Source: Pseudohongiella sp. O18 (lineage in GTDB: Bacteria > Pseudomonadota > Gammaproteobacteria > Pseudomonadales > Pseudohongiellaceae). From it: 64,000 nucleotides of DNA. The stretch spans positions 620,001 through 684,000 of the forward strand of contig NZ_JAJSAR010000001.1 of NCBI RefSeq assembly GCF_021729085.1, in the 5' to 3' direction. The position numbers and the translations under genes were made by a program. Below the pieces are notes generated by a model. It saw only the letters and a program-made list of their open reading frames with translations. It ran no database searches and was not told where the DNA came from. Shown here piece after piece: positions 25,651 to 35,660 of this stretch; within the stretch, counting starts at the first letter, position 1; each line of letters starts with the position of its first letter.

Positions 25651-27255
25651 TTACTGAGCCTTGATCAGGCTGGGGTCAGGCGGCGTTTCAAAGGTGTGGT
25701 ATGGCGCCGGAGACGGCACAGTCCATTCCAGACCCTGAGCACCTTCCCAGACCTGGGCAGTTGCTTTTTTGCCACCGCGGATACACTTGATGACAACCAG
25801 CAGCAGAATCAGCTGCGAGAAGCCAAACAGGAATGCACCGACACTGGAGATCCAGTTGAAGTTGGCAAACTGCAGCGCGTAGTCCGGGATACGGCGGGGC
25901 ATACCAGCCAGACCCAGGAAGTGCTGCGGGAAGAACAGCAGGTTTACACCGACAAACGACATCCAGAAGTGCAGCTTACCCAGTGTCTCGTCGTACATGT
26001 AGCCGGTCCACTTAGGCAACCAGTAGTAGGCGGCCGCCATCAGCGAGAATACTGCGCCTGGTACCAGTACGTAGTGGAAGTGGGCAACAACGAAGTAAGT
26101 ATCGTGATACTGGAAGTCAGCCGGGGTAATCGCCAGCATGACGCCAGTGAAACCACCGATGGTGAACAGCACTACGAACGCGATTGCAAACAGCATTGGC
26201 GTTTCAAAGGTCATGGCACCGCGGAACATGGTGGCAACCCAGTTAAACACCTTCACTCCTGTCGGAACGGCGATCAGCATGGTGGCGTACATGAAGAACA
26301 GCTGGCCAGCCAGAGGCATGCCGACGGTAAACATGTGGTGCGCCCATACAATGAAGGACAGGAAAGCAATTGACGCAGTTGCGTATACCATTGAGTCGTA
26401 GCCGAACAGACGCTTACGGGCGAAGGTCGGGATGATCGCAGACACGATACCGAATGCCGGCAGAATCATGATGTAAACTTCAGGGTGACCGAAGAACCAG
26501 AACAGATGTTGGAACAGTACCGGGTCACCACCGCCAGCCGCGTTAAAGAAGCTGGTACCGAAGTGGATGTCGAACAGCATCATGGTAACCACACCCGCCA
26601 GAACCGGCATAACCGCGATCAGCAGGTAGGCAGTGATCAGCCAGGTCCATACGAACAGTGGCATTTTCATCAGGGTCATGCCAGGCGCACGCATGTTCAG
26701 AATGGTCGCGATCACGTTGATCGCACCCATGATGGACGATGCACCCATGATATGGACGGCAAAGATGAAGTAAGTCACTGAATCGGGAGCATAGGTCGTC
26801 GACAGCGGTGCGTAGAACGTCCAGCCGAAGTTGGGACCACCGCCTTCCATGAACAGGGTGGACACCATCAGCGTGAACGCAAATGGCAGAATCCAGAAAC
26901 TCCAGTTGTTCATGCGTGGCAACGCCATATCAGGCGCACCAATCATCAACGGAATCATCCAGTTGGCCAGGCCCACGAACGCTGGCATGACCGCACCGAA
27001 TACCATGACCAGACCATGCATGGTGGTCATCTGGTTGAAGAAGTTAGGCTCTACGAATTGCAGGCCAGGCTGGAACAGCTCTGCGCGGATTACGAGAGCA
27101 AAAGTACCGCCCAACAGAAACATCGCAAAGCTGAACCACAGGTACAGAGTACCGATGTCTTTGTGGTTGGTTGTGAACAGCCACCGGGAAATTCCCTTGG
27201 CAGGACCATGGTGATGGTCGTGATCATGTGCGTGATCGATAGCAGCGCTACTCAT
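25651..27255 (-). CDS. ctaD: Cytochrome c oxidase subunit I (aa3 type)
   Basis: Catalytic subunit of a canonical aa3 oxidase, 534 residues, twelve transmembrane helices. Active-site residues are present: GHPEVY (CuB His and cross-linked Tyr), WAHHM, AHFHYVL (haem ligands), the K-channel lysine in VPTGVKVFNW and the D-channel Asp in GAPDMALPRMNN. The N-terminus carries a His/Asp-rich tail (DHAHDHDHHHG), which may bind metal. Second gene of the operon, six bases after coxB. Confidence 0.97.
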   Translation of the reverse strand: MSSAAIDHAHDHDHHHGPAKGISRWLFTTNHKDIGTLYLWFSFAMFLLGGTFALVIRAELFQPGLQFVEPNFFNQMTTMHGLVMVFGAVMPAFVGLANWMIPLMIGAPDMALPRMNNWSFWILPFAFTLMVSTLFMEGGGPNFGWTFYAPLSTTYAPDSVTYFIFAVHIMGASSIMGAINVIATILNMRAPGMTLMKMPLFVWTWLITAYLLIAVMPVLAGVVTMMLFDIHFGTSFFNAAGGGDPVLFQHLFWFFGHPEVYIMILPAFGIVSAIIPTFARKRLFGYDSMVYATASIAFLSFIVWAHHMFTVGMPLAGQLFFMYATMLIAVPTGVKVFNWVATMFRGAMTFETPMLFAIAFVVLFTIGGFTGVMLAITPADFQYHDTYFVVAHFHYVLVPGAVFSLMAAAYYWLPKWTGYMYDETLGKLHFWMSFVGVNLLFFPQHFLGLAGMPRRIPDYALQFANFNWISSVGAFLFGFSQLILLLVVIKCIRGGKKATAQVWEGAQGLEWTVPSPAPYHTFETPPDPSLIKAQ

Positions 27256-27260
27256 GGCGT

Positions 27261-28409
27261 TTACTGTCCCCCTACTATGAATTCGTTGACTTCAGCGGGC
27301 TGAACCATGTCACCTGACTGATTGCCGAAGGCATTGCGCACGTAGGTGATGATGGAGGCGAGCTCAATCGGATTTAATTGACGACCGTAAGCAGCCATGG
27401 CTGTGCCAGGAACACCATTGACCAGTGTGTCCATGGTCACGCCGATGTCACCGGTTGCCTTGGCGCTACCTGCCAGTGCAGGGAATGCAGGTGGCATGCC
27501 CTGGCCATTGGCCTGGTGACAGGCGACGCAGTTGCGGCTGTAGATCTCTGCGCCTTCTGCCATGGCTTCGTCCATGCTCAGTGCAGCGTTGGTCAACTCG
27601 GCAACCTGCAGCGCCTGCTGCTGTTGTTCGGCGTACCAGGCTTCAAAGTCGGCCGGTTCAAGCACGTGAACTTCGATAGGCATGAAACCATGTTCCATAC
27701 CGCAAAGCTCGGCGCACTGACCACGATAGATGCCAGGCTCTTCCACGATTACCCAGGACTCATTGATGAAGCCGGGGATAGTGTCTTTCTTGATGGCAAA
27801 TTCAGGCACCCACCACGCGTGCAGCACGTCCGCGGCAGTCATCAGGAAACGCACTTTGGTGTTGGATGGGATAACCAGCGGGTTGTCGACTTCGAGCAGA
27901 TAGTTTTCGCCCTTGTCGATTGAATTGCTGATTTCTTCACGGGATGTTGCCAGCGAGCTGAAGAAAGAAACTTCTTCGGCATTCGGATCATCGTCCATGT
28001 AGCGATATTCCCAACGCCACTGGTAGCCGATGATCTGAACATCAAGTTCGGATTCGGACGCGTCGTAAGCTGCGGTCAGCACCCGTGTTGCCGGGATGGC
28101 CATCGCGATAAGAATCAGGAAGGGGACCAGTGTCCAGACGATTTCCACTTTCGTGCTTTCGTGGAAAGTTGCCGGTTTGGCACCTTTGGATTTGCGATGG
28201 TTGATGATGGACCAGAAAAGAACCCCGAAAACAACTACCCCGATGGCGATCATCCACCAGAAGATTGTCATGTGCAGGTCATAGGTCTCGCGACTGATTT
28301 GGGTTACGCCCCTGGGCATATTGAGTTCCCAGGCTGCATGCGCACCAGCGCTCCACATAAGCAGAGTGCCGAAGGCAAGGCTTAACCACAGCTTTGCTTT
28401 GGACAACAT
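27261..28409 (-). CDS. coxB: Cytochrome c oxidase subunit II with fused cytochrome c
   Basis: Electron-entry subunit, 382 residues. A cleavable signal segment (about 1-26) precedes two transmembrane helices (about 48-70 and 90-108) and the CuA domain, with ligands His197, Cys232, Cys236, His240 and Met243. A C-terminal cytochrome c domain carries CVACH at 294-298. This caa3-like layout, with a single c domain, is the one seen in Pseudomonas. First gene of the operon coxB-ctaD-cox11-coxC; GGAGA precedes the ATG. Confidence 0.95.
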   Translation of the reverse strand: MLSKAKLWLSLAFGTLLMWSAGAHAAWELNMPRGVTQISRETYDLHMTIFWWMIAIGVVVFGVLFWSIINHRKSKGAKPATFHESTKVEIVWTLVPFLILIAMAIPATRVLTAAYDASESELDVQIIGYQWRWEYRYMDDDPNAEEVSFFSSLATSREEISNSIDKGENYLLEVDNPLVIPSNTKVRFLMTAADVLHAWWVPEFAIKKDTIPGFINESWVIVEEPGIYRGQCAELCGMEHGFMPIEVHVLEPADFEAWYAEQQQQALQVAELTNAALSMDEAMAEGAEIYSRNCVACHQANGQGMPPAFPALAGSAKATGDIGVTMDTLVNGVPGTAMAAYGRQLNPIELASIITYVRNAFGNQSGDMVQPAEVNEFIVGGQ

Positions 28410-28730
28410 TCGCCGTGTCTCCGTATAGTAAGAAAAGGCTGTTTCTACGTTTTAGATGTATTTATTGTTTTGATTTCAGACGCTCCACTTGCGCTGACTT
28501 GTGTAACCCCTTGCGTGACCCAGGACCCGGACGTGACGTTCCCTTGACGTATCAAAGGCTGTAACCGGAGCAGATTTTGGGCAGGATTTTCAGGTGCAAA
28601 TTAAAGCGCCGGGCATTATAAAAAATTTTTTCTTCAATTGCCATGAAATCCGGCCAACATTTGACACGTTGTTGGCCTTCCATGCGCCGGGCAATATAGA
28701 CGTCTTTGCCACCCAAATCCCTGCGTTAGA
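28410..28730. promoter_or_regulatory. Upstream region of the coxB operon
   Basis: This 321-base gap between prlC and coxB holds two 15-base near-copies, GCGCCGGGCATTATA (28606-28620) and GCGCCGGGCAATATA (28684-28698). On the minus strand the first reads TATAAT followed by GCCCGGCGC, so it may carry the -10 of the coxB promoter, with an A/T tract just upstream. An 8-bp perfect hairpin (28652-28659 with 28670-28677) lies between the copies, downstream of the prlC stop, but has no T-run. No coding potential was seen. Confidence 0.5.
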
Positions 28731-30824
28731 TCAACTAATCCTTTGATTTCCGGGCCTGTCGAGCCCTTCCTGCCTCAGAAGAGCTGACATATCCGGCTCT
28801 CTGCCCATAAAATCTTTAAACAGGGTCAGTGCACTCGCACCACCACCTTTTGACAATATTTTGTCAAGAAAGCTCTCCCCTACATCCGGATTGAGAACGC
28901 CAGACTCGTTGAAGCGTGAGAATACGTCTGCTGATAACACCTCAGCCCATTTGTAACTGTAGTATCCAGCCGAGTAGCCACCAGCGAATATATGCGAGAA
29001 GCTGTTTTGAAAGCGGTTATAGTCTGGAACCGGATAGACTGAGGTTTTCGTTCGCGTCGCGCTCAACACTTCAGCAATAAAGTCGCTTTCGTCTGAACAG
29101 GGAGTCTGGTGCAGTATGAAGTCGAACAGTGCGAACTCCAGCTGACGCACGGATCTCATGCCTGACTGGAAGTTCTTGGCGGCAATCATTTTCTCCAGCT
29201 GGACGTCCGGCAGAGCTTCACCTGTCTGATAGTGGCCGGAGATCATGGCGATAGCCCGACTGTCCCAGCACCAGTTTTCCATCAGCTGGCTGGGAAGTTC
29301 AACGGCATCCCATTCGACGCCACTGATACCCGAACTGCCAAGATACGGCTCTCGTGTCAGCATGTGGTGCAATCCGTGACCAAACTCATGAAACAGAGTG
29401 GTCACATCATTGTGCGTCAGCAGCGCTGGCTGACTGGCAGTCGCAGGCGCAAAGTTACAAACCAGGTAAGCAACCGGGAGTTGTCGCGATACGACCGCAT
29501 CTCCGTTGAAAATGACACGATGGTTGCGACAATCCGCCATCCACGCTCCACCTCGCTTGCCTTCTCGGGTATACAGATCCAGGTAAAAGCGGGCAAGCAC
29601 CTCACCGTCGCGTAGAATCGAGTAGAACTCAACATCCTGATGCCAGACGCTGGCATCGGTGTCCCTGGAAATCTGCACGCCATAAAGTGTCTCAACAATC
29701 TGGAACAGGCCCGCCTTGACCTTTTCCGCAGGGAACCAGGAGCGCAGCTCTTCCTGTGAAATGTCATAACACTCTTTGCGCAGCTTCTCGCTGAAATACG
29801 TTATGTCCCAGGCATTCAGCGAAGTCACACCGAAGCGTTCCTCGGCGAACTCACAAAGTTCCTGATACTCGCGCTCGGCTGCCGGACGGCTGTAATGGAT
29901 CAGATCACCAAGAAACTGATTTACCCGCTCCACCGAGTTGGCCATCTTGCGGGCCACGGATACTTCGGCGTAGTTGGAGAATCCGAGGATCTTTGCTTTT
30001 TCCTCTCTCAACTTGAGAATTTCCAGCATGATTGGCTGATTATCGAGACTTTTATCGCCAAATTCAGCCGCTCGGGTGGTGTAAGCCTGATATACCTCCT
30101 GGCGTAGCTCTGCATTGTCGGCGTAGGACATCACTGCGTAGTAAGACGGGAAATCCAGAGTCAGCAGAAACCCCTTTTTCCCTTTTTGTGTCGCTGCTTC
30201 TTCTGCGGCACTGATGGCGGCCTCAGGCATACCAGACAGGATTTCCCTGTCTTCCACCAGCTTGCTCCATGCTCTGGTAGCATCGAGCACATTGTTGCCA
30301 AACTGATTACTTAATTCGCTTAATCGGTTTTGTATATCAGCGAACCGCTTTTTGCTGTCGCCGGAAAGATTGACACCCGACAGTTCGAAGTCCAGCAGGC
30401 TGTCTTTTAATATCTTGCGTTGCGATGCATTCAGGGACAGTGCCTCAGCCGCCTCGTAGAGCGCCTTTACGCGCTGGTAAAGCGCTTCGCTTTGACCCAG
30501 CGCGGAGTAGTACTCCGAAATCAATGGCTGACAGTCGGTGTAGGCCTGCCTGATTTCAGGCGTATTCATTACGCTGTTGAGGTGGCTGGCAGTTGACCAC
30601 ACTTTGCCAATCCTGTCGTCCAGCTCATCCAGCACTCCCATTAATGAATCCCAGGCAGGATCTGTTAACAACGAGTTGTCGGCCTCGAGGGATTTCAGCG
30701 TGTCTCGATTATCCGCCAGAACCTGTCGAACGGCCGGCTCGATATGTTCCGCGCGGATGGTGGCAAAATCCGGCAGTCGATCAAAGGCAAGCAAAGGATT
30801 CTGATTGGCACTCGATGCAGGCAT
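28731..30824 (-). CDS. prlC: Oligopeptidase A (M3 family metallopeptidase)
   Basis: Cytoplasmic zinc endopeptidase that degrades short peptides such as cleaved signal peptides. The 697 residues match PrlC/OpdA. The catalytic motif HEFGH occurs in LFHEFGHGLHHML near residue 475, followed by the third zinc-ligand Glu in SGVEWDAVELPSQLMENW. The N-terminus NPLLAFDRLPDF is typical of the family. AGGAG lies nine bases before the ATG. Divergent from the carbonic anhydrase gene. Confidence 0.95.
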   Translation of the reverse strand: MPASSANQNPLLAFDRLPDFATIRAEHIEPAVRQVLADNRDTLKSLEADNSLLTDPAWDSLMGVLDELDDRIGKVWSTASHLNSVMNTPEIRQAYTDCQPLISEYYSALGQSEALYQRVKALYEAAEALSLNASQRKILKDSLLDFELSGVNLSGDSKKRFADIQNRLSELSNQFGNNVLDATRAWSKLVEDREILSGMPEAAISAAEEAATQKGKKGFLLTLDFPSYYAVMSYADNAELRQEVYQAYTTRAAEFGDKSLDNQPIMLEILKLREEKAKILGFSNYAEVSVARKMANSVERVNQFLGDLIHYSRPAAEREYQELCEFAEERFGVTSLNAWDITYFSEKLRKECYDISQEELRSWFPAEKVKAGLFQIVETLYGVQISRDTDASVWHQDVEFYSILRDGEVLARFYLDLYTREGKRGGAWMADCRNHRVIFNGDAVVSRQLPVAYLVCNFAPATASQPALLTHNDVTTLFHEFGHGLHHMLTREPYLGSSGISGVEWDAVELPSQLMENWCWDSRAIAMISGHYQTGEALPDVQLEKMIAAKNFQSGMRSVRQLEFALFDFILHQTPCSDESDFIAEVLSATRTKTSVYPVPDYNRFQNSFSHIFAGGYSAGYYSYKWAEVLSADVFSRFNESGVLNPDVGESFLDKILSKGGGASALTLFKDFMGREPDMSALLRQEGLDRPGNQRIS

Positions 30825-30906
30825 CCAGAAAAACTCCTGTCTGGGTAGTAAGAAAAACGGCTCTCATCATATCATTGTCGCAAGCCATTGCCGAAAAGGA
30901 AGCTTT

Positions 30907-31443
30907 ATGAGCATCAGACGCTTCGAGTCCCACGAACCACAGCTTGGAAACCGCGTTTTTGTCGATGAGACCGCTGTTGTAATCGGTCAGGTAGAAATAG
31001 GCGATGATTCTTCTGTCTGGCCTATGACAACCATCCGCGGCGACATTCACAGCATTCGCATCGGCGCCCGCAGCAGCATCCAGGATGGCTCGGTTGTACA
31101 TGTGACCCACGATGGGCCCTTTAACCCAGGCGGTTTCCCATGCTCTGTGGGGAGCGATGTCACCGTTGGCCACAAAGTAATGCTTCATGGCTGCACGATA
31201 CACGATCGCGTCCTTGTCGGCATGGGTGCAACCATCATGGATGGGGCCGTTATCGAAAGCGATGTGATCATAGGCGCCGGCAGCCTGGTTCCTCCCGGCA
31301 AAACTCTGGAAAGCGGCTACCTGTATGTTGGCACTCCGGTGAAGCAGGCTCGCAAACTGACCGAGCAGGAAAAATCCTTTTTCCTTTACACGGCTAAGAA
31401 GTATTGCGAGCTAAAGGACCGCTATTTGGCCAGCAAGGCGTGA
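30907..31443 (+). CDS. Gamma-class carbonic anhydrase family protein (YrdA-like)
   Basis: Left-handed beta-helix protein with hexapeptide repeats, 178 residues from ATG 30907 (AAAAGGA upstream). The three metal-ligand His positions of the gamma class are visible, in VVHVTHDG and VGHKVMLHG, so a zinc or iron site is likely. Catalytic activity is often weak or unproven in this YrdA-type group. The gene converges with aroE and their 3' ends overlap by 22 bases; in many gammaproteobacteria these families are neighbours. Confidence 0.9.
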   Translation: MSIRRFESHEPQLGNRVFVDETAVVIGQVEIGDDSSVWPMTTIRGDIHSIRIGARSSIQDGSVVHVTHDGPFNPGGFPCSVGSDVTVGHKVMLHGCTIHDRVLVGMGATIMDGAVIESDVIIGAGSLVPPGKTLESGYLYVGTPVKQARKLTEQEKSFFLYTAKKYCELKDRYLASKA

Positions 31444-32276
31444 AGTGCCGCAATAACGGGCTGTGTCTCCGGCTGGACACCGCGCCAGATGCGGAATGAT
31501 TCGGCAGCCTGCTCAACCAGCATACCACTGCCATCCAGCGCCAGCAGCGCACCACTCTCGCGTGCCCATTGCTGAAACACCGTCCCGCCCGGGGCGTAGA
31601 CCATGTCATAACAACCCGTAGCGGCTGATATCAGCCAGCCTGGCAATGCCGGCATCTCTCCTTGCAGGCCCGCAGAACTGCCATTGATCAGCCAGTCCGG
31701 CGCAGGAGTTCGATCTGGCGACGGCTGGCCCTGCAGCTGCTCCAGGCTCAGCACCCTGAGTGGATACTGCGAACTGAAATCCTCAGCCATCGACGCGGCA
31801 CGCGCCAGTGTGCGATTGACGATGGTAATCGAAGCGGGCCTGGCTGCGATCAATGGCGGCAACACACCGCGCACGGCACCGCCGGCACCAATTATCATGA
31901 TGTTTGCACCTGCCAGTTTGCCGCCGTGGTTCTTTTCGATGTCGCGAACCATACCGGTACCATCGGTATTGTCGCCAGCGAGTCGCCCGTCGGCTAATTG
32001 GTAGAGCGTGTTTACAGCGCCAGCCAGCTCTGCATTTGGGGCAAGCCAGTCGACCAGTCGCCAGGCGGTTTCTTTGTGCGGCACAGTCACGTTCAGCCCT
32101 TTGCCGCCCTCAGCAAAGAACTTGTGAACACCGGCCACAAAATTCTCCGGTGACAGTTCGAGGCGGTCGTAAGACAGCCGTTCGCCAGTCTGCTCGGCAA
32201 ACTGTGCATGAATGAAGGGGGATTTGCTGTGCGCAACCGGATAGCCGGTTACCGCGTATCGATCAATATCGGCCAT
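31422..32276 (-). CDS. aroE: Shikimate dehydrogenase AroE
   Basis: Reduces 3-dehydroshikimate to shikimate with NADPH in aromatic amino acid synthesis. The N-terminus has the SKSPFIHAQF shikimate-binding motif, the catalytic lysine is in NVTVPHKE and the Asp in GDNTDGTGMV; the NADP site is GAGGAVRG followed by NRTLARA. Length 284 is slightly above the usual 270-275. It follows hemF closely, with the hemF stop TAG forming part of its AGGA ribosome binding site. The order tsaC-hemF-aroE is conserved in Pseudomonas. Confidence 0.96.
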   Translation of the reverse strand: MADIDRYAVTGYPVAHSKSPFIHAQFAEQTGERLSYDRLELSPENFVAGVHKFFAEGGKGLNVTVPHKETAWRLVDWLAPNAELAGAVNTLYQLADGRLAGDNTDGTGMVRDIEKNHGGKLAGANIMIIGAGGAVRGVLPPLIAARPASITIVNRTLARAASMAEDFSSQYPLRVLSLEQLQGQPSPDRTPAPDWLINGSSAGLQGEMPALPGWLISAATGCYDMVYAPGGTVFQQWARESGALLALDGSGMLVEQAAESFRIWRGVQPETQPVIAALHALLAK

Positions 32277-32282
32277 CAGTTC

Positions 32283-33236
<954 letters not shown>

Positions 33237-33243
33237 TTAAATG

Positions 33244-33819
33244 TCAGGCGGCGCGCATGACCTGGCCTGTCGCCAGATCAATAATCTGCGATGGCTTGCT
33301 GGCACCCCCCAGTGACCCGGGCAGCACATAATCCAGTTGCGCCCCGAGTTGCTGCTCTAACAATACTCTTGAACGAATCGCCGGCCTGCCGGCCAGATTG
33401 GCCGAGGTCGAAACCACCGGGCCACCGAATTGCCTGCACAATTGCTGGACCAAAGGGTGGCTGCTGACACGCAGCGCAACAGACGGGTGATCTCCTTTTA
33501 TCCACCACGGCACCACATCCTGCGAGTCCCGCACCAGATAGGTAACCGGGCCTGACTTCGCCTGCCCGGACCAGCCTTTTTTCAGCACATCCAGTTGCTC
33601 AGTGGGCAGCGCCGATAAAATGAAATCCAGCTGCTCAATTGTTGCGGCGACGAGAATCATACCTTTTTCAACAGGCCGGCGTTTGATCTGCAACAAACGC
33701 AGCGTGGCCTGCTGTGAGAATGGATCGCAACCCAGGCCCCAGACCGCCTCGGTCGGGTAGGCGATGACCCCCGCGGATGACAGCACCCTGCAGGCTTTGT
33801 CTACAGCCAGTCTTTTCAT
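33244..33819 (-). CDS. tsaC: Threonylcarbamoyl-AMP synthase TsaC (YrdC)
   Basis: Makes threonylcarbamoyl-AMP for the t6A modification of ANN-decoding tRNAs. The 191 residues carry the YrdC core: AYPTEAVWGLGCDP near residue 20, the KR-rich nucleotide site LLQIKRRPVEKGMIL, and STSANLAG near 137. It is a stand-alone short form without the Sua5 domain. Gap of 22 bases from dprA; probably co-transcribed with dprA, hemF and aroE. Confidence 0.96.
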   Translation of the reverse strand: MKRLAVDKACRVLSSAGVIAYPTEAVWGLGCDPFSQQATLRLLQIKRRPVEKGMILVAATIEQLDFILSALPTEQLDVLKKGWSGQAKSGPVTYLVRDSQDVVPWWIKGDHPSVALRVSSHPLVQQLCRQFGGPVVSTSANLAGRPAIRSRVLLEQQLGAQLDYVLPGSLGGASKPSQIIDLATGQVMRAA

Positions 33820-33841
33820 AGCGTTTTCTCGGCTTGATTGT

Positions 33842-34984
33842 TCATCGGTTTATAAACCACTTACCTGCCTGTTTGCAGATGTGTCCAGACAACTCCAACT
33901 GAAGCAGCTTCAGGTTCAGCGACGACAGGGGCAACTGTGAATGACTCATTAGCGCATCACTGGTAACACCATCGTCTGCAATTAGCCGTAGTAAGTCTGT
34001 ACAGCCATTGGGAACCGACACAGCTTTATCAGAAACTGCGTTTCCTGGAATTTCTTTGGTCTGCAGCTCCAGCTGACCCTGAACCATCGGGGCAAGCTGC
34101 TCAATGATATCTGTGGCATTTTCCGCCAGTGTGGCGCCTTGGCGCAACAGGCTATGACATCCCCTGCTGCCCGGTGTGTTGACCGAGCCGGGCACCGCGA
34201 ACACATGGCGTCCCTGCTCAAGAGCAAGGCGCGCGGTAATAAGCGAGCCACTTCTCAGCGTCGCCTCTATCACACATACGGCAAGACTCAGTCCGCTGAT
34301 AATCCGATTGCGCTGGGGAAAATGAAAGGCGTCTGGTGGTGAATGCAGCGGAAACTCAGAGATAACAGCTCCTCTACCAGCGCCATGACTGATACTGGAC
34401 GCGAGTTCGGCATTTGCCTTTGGATATATAGTATTCAGCCCGTTGCCCAATACGGCAATGGTTGGTTTGTCCTGTATCACGCTCGCCATATGTGCGGCCG
34501 TATCGATACCGCTGGCCAGACCACTTACCACCGTAAATCCGGCGCGCCCAAGATCCCTGCTTATTCGGCCCGCCAGGTCTCTGCCATACCGGCTACAGTT
34601 ACGGCTGCCGACCAGCGCAATGCAGGGCTGGCAAAAAATGCCTGGATCACCGCGAACAAACAGTACCGGCGGCGGGTCTGGCAGCTCGCGCAGTAGCGCT
34701 GGATAGCGATGGTCATCGAACAATACAAGACTGTGCTCATCCTGTTGCCTCCACCTCAGGGTCTGTTCGAGCGCCTGTCTTGCCCGCGAATTCGAATCTC
34801 TTGCAGTTTGTATGCGCTGGATAACGTCATCATCCAGCTTGAGTTGCTGCAGGCTGTCTACTGGCAATTCCAGCGCGCCTCTGGCGCTGCCGGCCCTGGC
34901 CAGCAATCGGTGCATGCGATTGGCGTGGCTTTCCAGGGCATGGTAGAGCAGAAGGTAGCTTTCCAGATCTGTGCAGGACATCAT
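33842..34984 (-). CDS. dprA: DNA-processing protein DprA (Smf)
   Basis: Cytoplasmic protein that loads RecA on single-stranded DNA taken up during transformation. The 380 residues have an N-terminal SAM/HhH-like region, a Rossmann-fold DNA-binding core (VGSRNCSRYG, SGLASGIDTAAH, FPQRNRIISGLS, VFAVPG), and a C-terminal winged-helix domain (about 310-380). A perfect GGAGGT lies upstream of the ATG at 34984. It diverges from def; the LysM-domain gene that separates the two in Pseudomonas is absent. Confidence 0.95.
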   Translation of the reverse strand: MMSCTDLESYLLLYHALESHANRMHRLLARAGSARGALELPVDSLQQLKLDDDVIQRIQTARDSNSRARQALEQTLRWRQQDEHSLVLFDDHRYPALLRELPDPPPVLFVRGDPGIFCQPCIALVGSRNCSRYGRDLAGRISRDLGRAGFTVVSGLASGIDTAAHMASVIQDKPTIAVLGNGLNTIYPKANAELASSISHGAGRGAVISEFPLHSPPDAFHFPQRNRIISGLSLAVCVIEATLRSGSLITARLALEQGRHVFAVPGSVNTPGSRGCHSLLRQGATLAENATDIIEQLAPMVQGQLELQTKEIPGNAVSDKAVSVPNGCTDLLRLIADDGVTSDALMSHSQLPLSSLNLKLLQLELSGHICKQAGKWFINR

Positions 34985-35138
34985 CGTTTACCTCCGTGTA
35001 TGACGTCTGAGGATGCGCATCCCGGCGCATCGCCTGTGCTACAATTCGCAATAATCTGCAAATCATCAAGGTCCTTTAGCGTTTATGGCACAGCTTGTGC
35101 GCTGCTGCCGAAACGATAATGTCTTTTCGGAGTGAACT

Positions 35139-35651
35139 ATGGCCAAACTCGAAATCCTGGAGTTTCCCGATCCGCGGCTGCGTACCGTGGCGGAGCCAAT
35201 TGATACATTTGACGAAGCACTCAGTCAGCTGATTGATGACATGTTCGAGACCATGTATGAGGCGCCCGGCATTGGCCTCGCCGCAACTCAGGTCAATGTG
35301 CACAAACAGCTGATTGTGATTGATATTTCCGAGGACAAAAGCGAGCCGCTGGTTTTCATCAACCCGGCCATCAAGGTGCTGGACGATGAGCTTGCCGAAT
35401 ACGATGAGGGCTGTCTTTCGGTGCCTGGTTTTTACGAAACTGTCAGCCGGCCACGACAGGTCAAGATCAATGCGCTGGATCGGCACGGCGAGGCTTTTGA
35501 AATGGTGTCTGACGGCCTTCTGGCCACTTGTATCCAGCACGAGATGGACCATCTCAATGGCAAACTGTTTGTTGATTACCTGAGTAATCTGAAACGGCAA
35601 CGCATTCGCAGCAAACTCGAAAAAGCCCACAAACTGGCGGCGAACGGCTGA
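35139..35651 (+). CDS. def: Peptide deformylase
   Basis: Removes the formyl group from the N-terminal methionine of new proteins. All three metal-site motifs are present: GIGLAATQ at 44-51, EGCLS at 90-94 with the Cys ligand, and QHEMDHL at 133-139 with the two His ligands and catalytic Glu. The 170-residue length is typical. GGAG precedes the ATG. First gene of the def-fmt-rsmB operon, opposite to dprA. Confidence 0.98.
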   Translation: MAKLEILEFPDPRLRTVAEPIDTFDEALSQLIDDMFETMYEAPGIGLAATQVNVHKQLIVIDISEDKSEPLVFINPAIKVLDDELAEYDEGCLSVPGFYETVSRPRQVKINALDRHGEAFEMVSDGLLATCIQHEMDHLNGKLFVDYLSNLKRQRIRSKLEKAHKLAANG

Positions 35652-35660
35652 TCCCATCTC

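Noticed and set aside
27658-27674. Partial parS-like sequence TTCAAGCACGTGAAC in the second coxB
   Set aside because: Only one arm fits the alternative parS consensus and it lies 25 kb from the origin; likely chance.
17350-28409. Recent duplication of the oxidase genes
   Set aside because: The two subunit I, II and III sets differ in length, domain content and sequence throughout, so they are old paralogues or separately acquired, not a recent repeat.
28652-28677. Hairpin after prlC as an intrinsic terminator
   Set aside because: The 8-bp stem is perfect but no T-run follows on either strand; kept only as a structural feature of the coxB upstream region.
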